From contig CM038914.1 in assembly GCA_021904315.1 (NCBI GenBank), forward strand, positions 5,022,001 to 5,086,000: 64,000 bases of DNA. The letters run 5' to 3'. This document shows, in pieces, positions 32,497-43,616 of the stretch. This DNA is from Sphagnum magellanicum. Taxonomy: Eukaryota > Streptophyta > Sphagnopsida > Sphagnales > Sphagnaceae. Position numbers and translations under genes: made by a program. The stretch's first letter is position 1, and each line of letters opens with the position of its first letter. The notes under the pieces were generated by a model, which saw nothing but the letters and a program-made list of their open reading frames with translations, was not told the origin of the DNA and did not search any database.

Positions 32497-35481
32497 TCAC
32501 TCTTCTCCCTCAATGCTTATACTCTGAGTGAGAACCTCTGCTCCATTCTCGGTAATGAGCACTGTATGCTCAAATTGGGCAGACAAACTACCATCTTTTG
32601 TCACAACTGTCCATTGATCATCCCACCTTACAGGCTGAATGCTTCCCATAGTTAGCATTGGCTCTGCACATAATCACAAAAATGTCAATATTTGCCCTCA
32701 CTGTCTTGAGACATGACAAGGTGCTTTGAGGTAGAAACAATCCACTTGGAGAACATACCAATTGTAAAAGTTTGCCCAACAACCATGCGTCCAGGTTTGT
32801 AGTTCCCTGTGTGAGTCAACATCAACATCTGGACACACTGAGAAAGAACAAGCGGAGAAAGAACATAACTCAAGAACATCTGCGGGTAGGGCATAATGAC
32901 CCTTCAGTAAATAAGATTCCAAGGGGCTTAAATAATTCAAAGGCACAGAGAGGGAAGAAGAGATCTCTCACGGTAATGTAATATTGAAGGAGCTGAATGG
33001 AATGTAGATCCAACACCATGGCCTACAAATTGCTCCACCACATTGTAGTTGTGTATGTCGGCTATATCACTGATTATGCACCCACCCAACCCTATTTATG
33101 TCACAATGATCTGTAAACTGAGACCAAAGCAATAATATGCTCGTAACCTAGTATGCATCTGGTAGTCACTGCAACCTTGAGGCATGTCCATCAGACTACA
33201 GGTACAAAGCAAGAAAGAGCCAGTGTGCCAATGAGAAACAAGATTTCACAACTGGACTCATAAATAGATGTGGGCTTACTTGATGACGTTGCCAATCTCC
33301 CGGAAGTAAACACCAGGGCCACAAATGGCAATGGCTGTGTTCAAGCAATCCCGTGTGACCTGATCTCCATTACCAAGAAAACATCTTCATGAGAACTTCT
33401 TCATATTAATGATTCAACCTCAATACAACAGAGAGGTGATCCCACAACAAGGTTCAGAGATTTCAGATCCACCAATACATCAGCAAACTGGAAATAGAGG
33501 AGAACCCAAATAAAAAAACAAGGGAAAACTGAGCAGCATTATGGACACTAGCCACCATCCTTACCAAGAGAAATACACTTGAGGCAGAAAAAAAAAATCT
33601 TGTCCAAATGAAAAAATGCAACCAATGTTGCAAGCAACAATATTATTCATGAAGCTTCCAAGAATCTGGAAGTCTCTGGAAATAATTACTGAAAATAGCA
33701 GAACAACCTTTCTCTATTCATGCTTATTCGATAGCAGTACAGTTTGTGAAGGTTGATCATCCAAGGCTCAATTGAAAACAGATCATCAGAACAGCATCTG
33801 TGATTAAGAACCAACCTCAACAAACTGCTTTACATCAGAGTCAACCGTGCCACAGATGAATGTCTCAGATGTGTCACCATGATACCCCTGCAGTTTACAG
33901 CACAAAATAAATACCTCCAGCTGTTCAGATTGTAAAGAGGCTGAAACTAGCCACAGCTTAAGCACAATAATCTCAAAAATGAGTGATTCCAACTTTCAAG
34001 ATGAACCAAATTCAGATCCAAAAGATGCAAAAAACCAGTGATGCATGCAGGTATCAAAATCTCACATTTAAGTAAACAGTAACATCAACATTGATTATGT
34101 CTCCATCCTGCAAAAGTGTGCCCCAAATAAAATTTTGTCAACAGCATCAACTCTTGTGTCACCATTGCAAAATGATTGATCATGCACTACAACTAAAATG
34201 GAGGGCTAAAAAGATGGGAAAGACTCCTAGCTAGGTGTAGTTAGGAAGTTGAGAACTACAGAGTGCACATTGCATGAACAAAGAGAGTACCTGAAGGGGA
34301 CGAGAGTCAGGAATGCCATGGCAGATGCACTCATTCACAGAAGTGGCCACACTTTTGGGAAAACTGCCATAGCCAAGAGGTGATGGATATGCTCCAGCAT
34401 CAATAATTGTTTGGTGCACTGCCTTGTCTATTTCGTCAGTTGTCACTCCTGGCTGTCACAAAGGACCACTTTGTCATGCAATCCTTCATGCTCTCTTCAC
34501 CTCAAGACACAGCAGTCTTTTGAAATCACACAGCTGAGAGCTCAGGGTTTAGGGTTTGAAACTCTGTTGATGCTTTTCAGTAACAGTATTGCATTATGAT
34601 AAACAGACAGTGATGGAAAGGTATCAACCTTGACAAGGGTGCCTGCAAACTTCAGCACACGAGCAGCAAGCTCTCCAGCAGCACGCATGCCAGCAATGCC
34701 TGCCAGATCTTGGATTTGGACCTGCTCAGCATACGGAGGTGGCTTAATAGAACCAACATAGGGCGGCCGAGGAATGTGAAGTGGAACCTCAAGTCGTGGT
34801 GACACCTGACCAGGCTCTAGCAGTGAATGCCGTTTCAAGGGAGCTATACTCTCCTGATGATCTTGCTGCTCCACTCTGCACTTTGTCAACTATTAAATCT
34901 CTAGCTCTACATGCAGGATCCTACCAATTCTCTGAGGCAAAAAACAAGAAAAAAAAAAACAAAAAAAAAAAACAGGAAAATGAGCAATTGAACACAATTC
35001 AAGGCACCTTGTGCTAGTACAAATCTCTGCAGATCCCCACCACCTCTTATTTGGCACGAACTGAGGTTGAGACCATCTCTCACCTGCCATAACAACAATG
35101 TGCACAAGGTCAAGATCCACATTACCGATAAGCAATCCTACCCTGAACCCTAACCCTAATCCTGAACCCTATATGCTAAAAAGCCTAGGAAAAGTGAGCC
35201 ATGAGTGCTCAGCTTCTACAGATTGAAGAGCCTGTCCAAATCTTATACTATTTACGTATTTTTCTTCCCGTCCACACATGGACGTGAAAGAAACAACCCC
35301 AAATAATTGGCAAAAGGGGAAAAAAAAGAGAAGAAGAAGAAGAAGAGAAAGCCTTACCCACTGCAGGGGAAACAAAGGCAGCGAGAGCGTGAACTCGACA
35401 CACGGGTGCAGCGGAAGAAGGCCACCGATGCCGCACTCTGGAACTCGACTTCCATGCTACTAGTGCTGCTCGACATGCCAT
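32497..35481 (-). CDS. Organellar type I methionine aminopeptidase, nine exons
   Basis: Removes N-terminal methionine from proteins made in plastids or mitochondria. The reconstructed protein has 345 residues. Exons: 35481-35358, 34873-34629, 34452-34291, 34107-34066, 33887-33816, 33359-33280, 33069-32972, 32806-32759 and 32663-32497. All are GT-AG and frames close. Residues 1-40 ([20 protein letters not shown]...) are rich in Ala, Ser and Arg with few acids, as in a transit peptide, and there is no N-terminal zinc-finger domain, which separates it from cytosolic MAP1A. The core begins near [18 protein letters not shown]. The five metal ligands are present: Asp185 (NVDVTVY), Asp196 (YHGDTSE), His259 (FVGHGVGS), Glu291 (TIEPM) and Glu322 (QFEHTV). 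[11 protein letters not shown] supplies the conserved His before the ligands. The transit peptide to core join (intron 1) is the least certain. Closest plant types are MAP1B, MAP1C and MAP1D. Plastid against mitochondrial targeting cannot be decided here. Confidence 0.93.
35138..35172. repeat. Telomere-like AACCCTAA cluster in the first intron of the aminopeptidase gene
   Basis: Consecutive CCCTGAACCCTAACCCTAAT-type units lie in the intron between exons 1 and 2 of the methionine aminopeptidase gene. Such telo-box motifs are known near the starts of plant genes for translation and organelle functions. A regulatory role here is inference. Confidence 0.55.
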
Positions 35482-37390
35482 CTCTGGAAGAAAAAATAAA
35501 TTCTAAGCTCAGACGAAGAAGAGAGAGAGAGAGGGCAGCAAAGTTGCAACTGCGAAGATGTGTGCAAATTATATATTGTAAAGGAAGAATGAAGCTTCCC
35601 CTGACTCCGGACGGATAGTGGCTACGGACAGACGGTTCCGGCTTGGAGCAAACTGCCAACCTTGTACACAAGTAATTTGGTTACTGAACTAATTTTCCCT
35701 TCCAAAGCCCTTTTTTTTGGGGGTATTGGATATATATTGTGTGTAGAGTCATTATAGAGTATAGTAGCTTAAGGGATTTTTATAGGCCCCTAGGTAATAA
35801 TAAATAATAGGTCTATTTTTATATGAGGATTTTTGAATGATGATATTTTGGCTTGTGTTGAAAACTTGAAATTAGTTATAGAGTTATAATAATATCTTGA
35901 AGGATTTTGGTTTCTTTTAGAGGATTTTCTGGAATTCTTCTTTTGCCTTCAAATACTTTTTAATGTAAATGGCAAGGTCACAATGTGACATACCCCTTTG
36001 TTTCAAATTTTGCAAAATTGCCAAAAATTTGAATTTCAACTTACACAAAGGATTTGTTTAATTAAAAAAATGCCAAATGAGGAGGCTATTATTAATTTTG
36101 GAGCTAGTTAGCTCTTGCACCTACACTCACACACAAGCGATTATTGAATTTCCATGGGATGGCCTTTGGATGTGTTTTGAGGGCTCTCAACATTTTAGTG
36201 ATCACGATTCCACACCATAGTGTAAACATGGCCTTTAGCATATATTCATATTGGCCGAATATTACATTTACAAATGCTTTAGGTGATATTCTACCCAGAT
36301 TGGTAGGTAAATGCTTGAAATTTTGATGTTTTGTTACCAATATCGTGGTTCATTTTTATGAATAAAAACCATAGGTATGAATATGTTTTTCATTCTTGTG
36401 TGTTGAAATTTTGAAAATCAATGGTGCAAATGGTTAGAATGTGGATATAGTTTTTTCAAATTAGCAAAACTAGAAATCAAGGTTTTTGGTAGGGTTGTAA
36501 TATTAGCAATTTCGAAGCATTTGTGCACTTGTTATGTTATTGTCATTCACTGATTTTAATCAACTATGCATATAATATCAAGATATGATGTTTTTTTTAA
36601 TGAATATTGTAGTATTTGGCATAAATTTTAAAATTTTCAACTTATTATTGACAATATTAGGTAATGTATAGCACCACACCAATATTGAATTACTATAATC
36701 AAATATCAAAATTTCTCCTATATGAGTGGTTTTTTTTGTTGGGTTTAGGGTTTAGGGTTTATGCCCACAAGACGAGGCATTCTTCAAATGAGGGGCTAGG
36801 TTCAACTACACATTTGCCTAGCCCATTTATTTCATGAATGGCCCCCCCACCCCCCCCCCCACACCCTTGGGGTTACTTTAGACTCATTTTACCGCATTAC
36901 TTGAATGAACTAACTTTTAAACTTGTTCAAGTTCAAATCTCTTCATAAATTATCCATTTTTCATTCACACATGGATTATACAAAAATTTGTGCCAAAAAA
37001 AATCAATAAATAATATCTATTAAAGCCAAGAATAAATAACATGTAACATGTTTTAATTTTGAAAACTCTATTTCCATGAAGCCCTTTATGTTATCTATTT
37101 ACAAAATTGTTGTAGACCTAATATGCTAATCTATGTACAAAGCAAGGTAGTTTGTTTGTTTTGTTTTGTTTTGTTTGTACTTATGAGGCCCACAGAACTG
37201 GCATGCTTCAGATTGTTTTCTTGGTCTCTTTTGAAAGCTCTTGAGGAGGAGGGGTGCATGGGGCTTGGTTCCATGATGTTTGGACATTTGGACTTGCAGT
37301 GCAAGAGTTCTTGAATATTGAATGATTTCTTCACTGAAAATTCAATTTACTGAAAATTAAATTAAATTGTAGCTGAAAATTTCGGAGGAA
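35482..37390. other. Intergenic DNA upstream of the aminopeptidase gene
   Basis: The first 200 bp (35482-35680) are GC-richer and probably contain the promoter and 5' untranslated region. Beyond 35700 the sequence is AT-rich and gene-free. A double TTTAGGG (GGGTTTAGGGTTTAGGGTTT) lies at about 36743-36762 and a C-rich run at 36842-36868. Confidence 0.4.
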
Positions 37391-39234
37391 TTGAAATGTG
37401 CCTTTGGTGTTGTTGGAAAGATCTTGATGAGCAGGATTTAATGGAATTTATTTGGTAAGATTTGGATTCAGAATGTGGCAGATGTTGATTTTTAAGTGAT
37501 TTCTGCCACTGAAAATTCAAATAAACCAGGTTTTGGAAGGAAAAATCAGTTGAGGACCTGGTAACACTTGGGCCAACAGCAGAGGCCACCCTAGTATCTG
37601 TTGATTTAAGAAACCTTCCCCAAACTTGTTCAACTATAGGCTGGTTCTGGAAAACGAAATGGAAATAGAGGAGAAACTGAATGGGGGAAGAGAAACAGGA
37701 AACAATTGGAGAAAGACATGGCAAATACTCACCGTCCTTTCAGTTTTTGTGGATAGACAAATACCAAAAACCCGCACCAAACCGTCATCATAGTACCCAC
37801 AACAGCTACCAGAGTCTCTCACCAACAGTGCTTGTATGTTGAGAATGCTGAGTCTTCACCCCCAAATCCTTTTTGACTTGTTGCAGCTCAGAACTCCATC
37901 AATAGGCTCTCTGCTAGTTCCTTTTGATTATCCCTCCATAGTGACATATCTATATCTCTGTAGTGACACCGCACAGCATCTCCTCAATGGCTGAATGAGC
38001 AGAATCAACCCTCCACCGTGAATATCCTTCTCCAGCACTGCAACATGAGAAGAATTCCACTTATTAGTAGTCTAGCAGCTTCTTCAACTGCTCATCAACT
38101 GATATACAATCCTGCCTCCTATTTTCACATCCATACAGCAGTGTCCTGTCCAAACTCAAATTCTATTTTCAAGAACTAGCTTCAATTTCCAAAACAAGCA
38201 CAGTTGTGTACAGCTTTTCACAATGAGAATGGAGAAATCATAGCCTTCCGGCCACAAAACTAGCCTGCAGAGCTCAAAAAACAGCAACCAAGAATGGCAA
38301 CCAGAGGCAGACAAAAGGTAGAATTCAGTGAGATGGAGAGACACCTGCCTCATATGCTTTTTAGACATTTCTACAAGAAGAGACCACATCCTTGGATCCT
38401 GCCACTGACTAGAACCGATTCTCCCATGCAGGCTCAGTTTAAATAGTTTTCTTGCTACAAGGCATGGCAGTAACACTTTCAAACTGAGCCTGCATACCAG
38501 AACCAGCTGGCCTTTGTCAAGCCTGACTTTTCTTCACACCTGTTGTGGATTTCTCTGTCTGCATCTCTAATAGTATACTTTGCAATCACAGAACAATAAT
38601 GGTCTGTAGATCCCAGATATACCTTTCATTTGTACTTTTGTCATGCTGATAATGTACAAAACCTGGGTGGGGAGCAGCAGGCAGTCTTACATGTTTTACC
38701 TGGAGTTTCACATACAAAATTGAAATGCCAATCATTTCCTTGGAATCAAAGTTTTTGTTGCCTGCTTGTTCAAATGCAACTTGACAGATTGCGAACCTCA
38801 GTTGTCAGCCCAAATGCACCCAATTCTTCACATTACAAACCCAATAGAAGCTTTAAACTCTTTCAATGGAACCTGCATGACATAAAAAACAGTTGTTCTG
38901 CTACCAACTTCTGTGGGTTGGACCCCTTGTGGCCAATACAATATGGAGGCATAATAAAGGTTTCCATTTGAGCATATCGGATTCTGCCCAACATGTGGGC
39001 ATGCACAGGTTGCTGCTACAAGCACAGTCAAGCTTCCTTGATGGAAACCACAAGAAATGTGAAATTATATGTCAGCTATACATTTTTTTTTGAAGCTTGC
39101 CAGTTGTTGACCAGGAAAAAAATTTAAACATACTCTTGTACTCGGATCTAAATGTTCCAGGGGAGTTATGTTGGTGACTGATTCTGTATTGACCTTTGGT
39201 CTCTGACATGCTAGTAGTAGTATCCTACTATGGT
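37391..39234. other. Moderate-GC stretch downstream of the carrier gene, no gene resolved
   Basis: Base composition resembles the introns and untranslated regions of the neighbouring genes rather than the deserts, so part may be the 3' untranslated region of the minus-strand carrier gene ending at 39235, or an unrecognised gene. Open frames (for example 38482-38156 minus) have no motif I know and no consistent splice partners. Confidence 0.3.
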
Positions 39235-41075
39235 TCACAACCTTTGAACCAAGCGTGAAATCTCCTCATAGATAGTCCTGTATCAAAATCCACAGAAACC
39301 TCAAACGTGAGACATGGAAAACACATGGCTCTAGCAGGAAGAAAGTATAAGAAGCAGAAGATATAACTGAGAGGGGTAACTTCTTATGAAAAGGTTACTA
39401 CTGTGAAAAGCTCCCATCCAGTTTGTCATGTAAAAGGAAACGTGACCCAAAGGAAAAGCTCGCTGAGGTTAGTGTTCACCATGCAAAAGCTTGCTGCAAA
39501 GCTCGTCTTCCAACTCTTGGCATTACACCGACAAAGAGCCCCTTCATGCCGTGGACCTAAAGAGTCACACACAACAATGCACAGGGTACCATTCAAGCTT
39601 TGGAGAGCCAGCATGCAAACTTGTAGCTCAAGATTCCAAAGACTCCAGGGATGTTCATGGCTTCAAGGACCACCAAATAAAAGAGTTGATCACTGATTGT
39701 TAGGAGGCAGTCCATCTTATGATGAGAAATGAGACTTTAAAATCACTTCATAGTAAACTAGCTAAACATCTTTTAACCCACCCAACAATCATGAAATAGG
39801 ACTTATATTAACAAGCCCATGTGTGGAAAGTCTGAAGTACAATCCCAAACACAAGTCAAGAGTGTTTTGAAACAACTCATATTGTGGTGATTTCTGACAA
39901 AACCTTCTAGTTCACATGATTCTAATTTTTGAGCAGAACTGTAAACTGCATCCTTTCAAGACTTCTAGATTGACCACCAAAACATGCAGAACTGTGAACT
40001 CAGGCCACACAAACCTTGACAATGTGTTGGACTGTTGACCAAATGCTAGAATGTTGTCCTTGCTCCAGCTGCAACCTTGTTCGAATCTGCAGGATCGGAA
40101 CTCATCAATTGAGATACACTCAAGATAGCAACTGAATTTACAAACTCCACAACAGCTGATTCTTGACAGTTTTGAAACACAGTTTGTAGTAGTGTATTAC
40201 AAAAGAGACAACCAAATGGAAATGAGAGAAAAGGAGCTACAACAATACAACAGCTTACCACATCTGGAGGATGAGTGAGAAGTGTAGCTCCTCCTCCAGC
40301 CATTGCACCTGCACATTGGCACACCCCTTCCTAATTCTTCTTCATGCACAGTATGGCAAGTTGGAGCTTGAAGAACTCAAAATCATTTTTGAAACTGTCT
40401 ACTTTCTGCAAGCTTCCAAGCTCACAGCTACCTAATTTTGCAGGCAGAACCTGACAACATTTCTCTGCAGGAGCAGAGCAGCTGTTGTTCCTGCAAAAGA
40501 ACTTTGTACTTACCTGCCAAAAAACTGATGGAGGCTTGTGGGCTCCCTGTAGGCATGCTCTCTGGAAGACAAACAAGGGCAAAAATTACAACTGCAAGTT
40601 AGCAGACAACAACACTGATGCACCTCAAAAGAAAATAGGGCAGCAAATTACTGTTCTTTGTCCATCTTGCACACACATGTTGGTTCAGAAAATCCATGCA
40701 TAGGTACACCTCTGTGGGGGTTTTGCAGGTATACCAATGCATAAAACACTGAGAGAATACACCTGCAAATGGTTGTACAGAAATCCACACGTACATACAT
40801 CTCTGCAGTTTCACAGGTATAGAATGCACTTACCACCAAGAGAATGCTGCAAACGGTTGTACATGAACAGATAGAGACCAGAATACGGTGCGTCCCGTGC
40901 TAATGTCGGCATCAACCCACTGTAGAGACCTGCAAAATGAATAAAGCATGAAACCAGCAAATGTTGTTCTTTTTGTTGTTGTTTTTGTGATTGAACCTAC
41001 CCAATTGCACAAGGGAAGAAGAGCTCATGTGCCAAATGGCTGACAACAATTTTTTTGGCAACAAAAGAAAAGAAA

Positions 41076-41132
<57 letters not shown>

Positions 41133-42226
41133 CACGCAAAGCAAAGCAGCTCACCACGGAGACCTTCCTTCCTGGTGATGATGGCAATGGCATGAAAAGT
41201 GCTGGGATAATGCAGGCCTGAAGCTGCGGCATACTGCACCCCGCTTTGTCACAACCTACTCCTGAGGTACCAGATCCACTCCCAAGTGAGGGAGGGAGCA
41301 AAGGAGCAAAGAAACAGACTCCAGCAAAGATTCTTCAAAGCAACCAAGAGCAGAAAGGAGAGGAGAGAGAAAATCCAGAGACAGAGAATCCACACCTCCA
41401 TGCGCGTCTTGATGACAGTGATCGGGCAAACCACAGAAGATGCAAGCGCTCTCGTCAAAGCGCCCGCGCTCAAGGTGACAAACGCAGGAAGCTTATCGCG
41501 CAACGCTCCTCCTGTTGTTCCTTCTCCTCCTCCGGCGACAACGCTGCTCGAGCTTCCACCAAAAGTCTTCTTGAGAGTATCCAGCATAGGACCGAGAACA
41601 GCAAAGTAGAGCCCGGCTCCGAATCCCACACGCACACACGCGGGTCCCGTGCCGCGCCAAAGACCACGCACTCCATCTTCCGCCAAAATGTTCTTGAGCA
41701 CCGCACCGAATTTCCTGCTGTGCACCGACTCCGCCGCTTGCATATGCGTCTTGATCACGTCCAACGGCTGCAACAGCGTGGTACTCACCATCGCCGCTCC
41801 ACCTCCAGCAGCAAAAGACGCCAAAGACTTTTTTCCCGCCACCACTGCGCTTGTATTACGCTGCAGCTGCCTCCCTTGTGCCAGCTTTTTCGCATCCTCC
41901 GCGACAACCTCCGCCATGTACCTGCGTGATTGCTGCACAGGCACGCGGCCGACCACGACTCCTTCCCTCGCTACAATTCTCCTTGTAAGATCTGGTTCTT
42001 GTGGTTGCAATCCATCACGACGGCTGCGTAGGTGCAAACAGATTGCGCATCGCACAATTGCGGGATTCGAGTCCCTAGGGTGTGCTTCGAAGGCAGATCG
42101 CTTTTCTTCCGCCTCGTCGTCGGTGCCGGTGCCGGTGCCGTCGTCTCGATCTCCCTCTTCGTCCCGATCTTCCTGTCCATCCCCTGCTGCTTCTAACGGA
42201 TCGTCCACTGGCGGCTGCTGCTGCAT
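39235..42226 (-). CDS. SLC25A38: Mitochondrial carrier, SLC25A38/Hem25-like (glycine import for haem synthesis), eight exons
   Basis: Exons: 42226-41396, 41233-41155, 40929-40834, 40546-40514, 40308-40259, 40086-40015, 39556-39480 and 39277-39235, encoding about 426 residues with closed frames. Three carrier repeats are present. Their signature motifs are PLDVIK (154-159), PITVIK (268-273) and PPDVIR (360-365). The second repeat has Thr in place of the usual acidic residue, followed by KTRME, and the third has THPPDV. In my recollection the PITVIKTR variant and the LYSGLMPTLARDAPYSGLYL loop are hallmarks of SLC25A38/Hem25, the inner-membrane glycine carrier that supplies the first step of haem synthesis in yeast and animals. 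The role in plants is inferred. The first 103 residues are an unusual acidic, low-complexity extension. Met104 (MAEVVAED) would give 323 residues, close to the family length, and may be the real start. Exon 4 is only 33 bp, and the final join (VHGMKGLF to TIYEEI) is slightly less certain. Confidence 0.88.
41072..41131. repeat. (GA)n microsatellite in the second intron of the carrier gene
   Basis: About 27 GA units on the plus strand (CT on the coding strand), immediately after the donor site of exon 2 (exon end 41155). The open frames through it on both strands (Glu/Arg or Ser/Leu repeats) are artefacts. Confidence 0.9.
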
Positions 42227-42369
42227 CCCTCCTATGACATCACGCGATTGAGCGCAGATCTTCGTCGATCGGCAAACTCTTGCAATCGCTCTGCGGTCTT
42301 CACGGGTCCCACGTCTTCAAGACTTTCCGAGTCTGGAAGACGTGCAATTTGTGTGGAGTGCTTGCTTGC

Positions 42370-42700
42370 CACAGCCTCTCCAGGATCTCTCGTTCTTGTG
42401 CTTGCTTGACAGAGCCTCTGAAGGATCTCTCATTTTTGTGGATGCATGCCAGAAGTTTTGAAGGATCTCTCGCTCTTGTGGATGCATGCCAGAAGAACTT
42501 TTCAAGGATCTCTTCTTCTTGTGGATGCTTGCCAGAAGAAGCTTTCAAGGATCACTCGTTCTTGCAGTGCTCATGGTTGTTTACACAGGAATGCTCATAA
42601 TTGCATGCCAGGAGAACCTTTCAAGGATCTCTCTCTCGTTCTTGTGGAGTGCTTACTAGAAGCTCTCAAGGATATTGTACTTGCAGTGATCATGGTTACA
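42370..42700. repeat. Minisatellite, unit about 50 bp, between carrier and SecA genes
   Basis: About seven imperfect copies of a unit containing TTTCAAGGATCTCTCGTTCT, TGTGGATGCATGCCAGAAGA or close variants. Copies begin near 42372, 42420, 42463, 42508, 42548, 42620 and 42665. It lies just upstream of the minus-strand carrier start (42226), so part may fall in its promoter or 5' untranslated region. Apparent open frames on both strands follow the repeat. Confidence 0.75.
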
Positions 42701-43616
42701 TGCAGAGATTCTCAGAATGCATTTGTGTGCAAGTTTGATCATCCCATGTACACTGCAAGAATGACATTGTTAGCAGCTTCTGGCAAGGATCCTTGAAGGA
42801 AAAGAAGAAGGAAGAAGGAGAGATTCTTCAGTTAGGGAGCCAAAGAGGAGGTGATCTGCAGCCAGAGAAGAAGAAGATGACAGAAGGAAGGAAATATGAC
42901 AAAACAAGCTCAATCAAATCAGAGCAACCAGCACAACTGCAGCATTGCTGAAGTAAATGTTGTTCCAGGGGCAAAAGCTTCCTAAACCCTAAACCTCAGT
43001 CGCATGTTTTTGGGACACACCCATCTGCTCCAGAATATCTTGCAGTATGTATGCCTTCAAATCAGAAGGAGAATGAATGCCAAAGCTGCAAAATCCTTAC
43101 AAACCACAGTCTAACTCTTTGTACAGAAAGCTCTTTCAATGGCAAACAAACAGTATCTCTCAGTGGAAGAAAAAACCAGACCCACTTCTTCAACCACTGA
43201 AATCCAAACTCAAAAAGCCTTTGTCTACTGTATAAATATGGTGGGCAGCACCTCTGCATACACCTCTGGTGGAGGATATACCAACCTCTGCAGAGGACAT
43301 GGGCATGACAATGAAAAGGCAAGCAAACCCTATGAGCAAAAACGATCAGTACACTGTTTTCTCAACAGAAAACTCAAAGAAGCTAAATATTCTTAAGAGC
43401 AAAGAAAAACCCAATGCGATCCTGCATTGATGGCTATCTGATCCTGGCAAGAAACTTGGGGGGCCAAGAGTTGAGTGTTAAAGATACAGGCGTAGATGCA
43501 GAGAATGTATGCAGCCCGCCTTTGCTTGCATTATTCGGGCAGAAGCCCAAGAATGAGTGATTTCAGCAAAATATACAAAACTACAAAGCCCCATTTTGCA
43601 GGCCCTGAATTTTTTT
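42701..43616. other. Spacer between the carrier 5' flank and the SecA 3' end
   Basis: No gene resolved. Open frames are short and antisense to each other. The right-hand part probably contains the 3' untranslated region of SecA1, which stops at 43617. Confidence 0.4.

Noticed and set aside
37362..39031. Minus-strand frames as additional exons of the carrier gene or a separate gene
   Set aside because: The carrier stops cleanly at 39235 after completing its third repeat, and these frames show no motif or consistent splice phase.
41246..42251. Plus-strand open frames of about 200 codons opposite the first carrier exon
   Set aside because: Antisense shadows of the GC-rich first exon of the carrier gene, with no motif.
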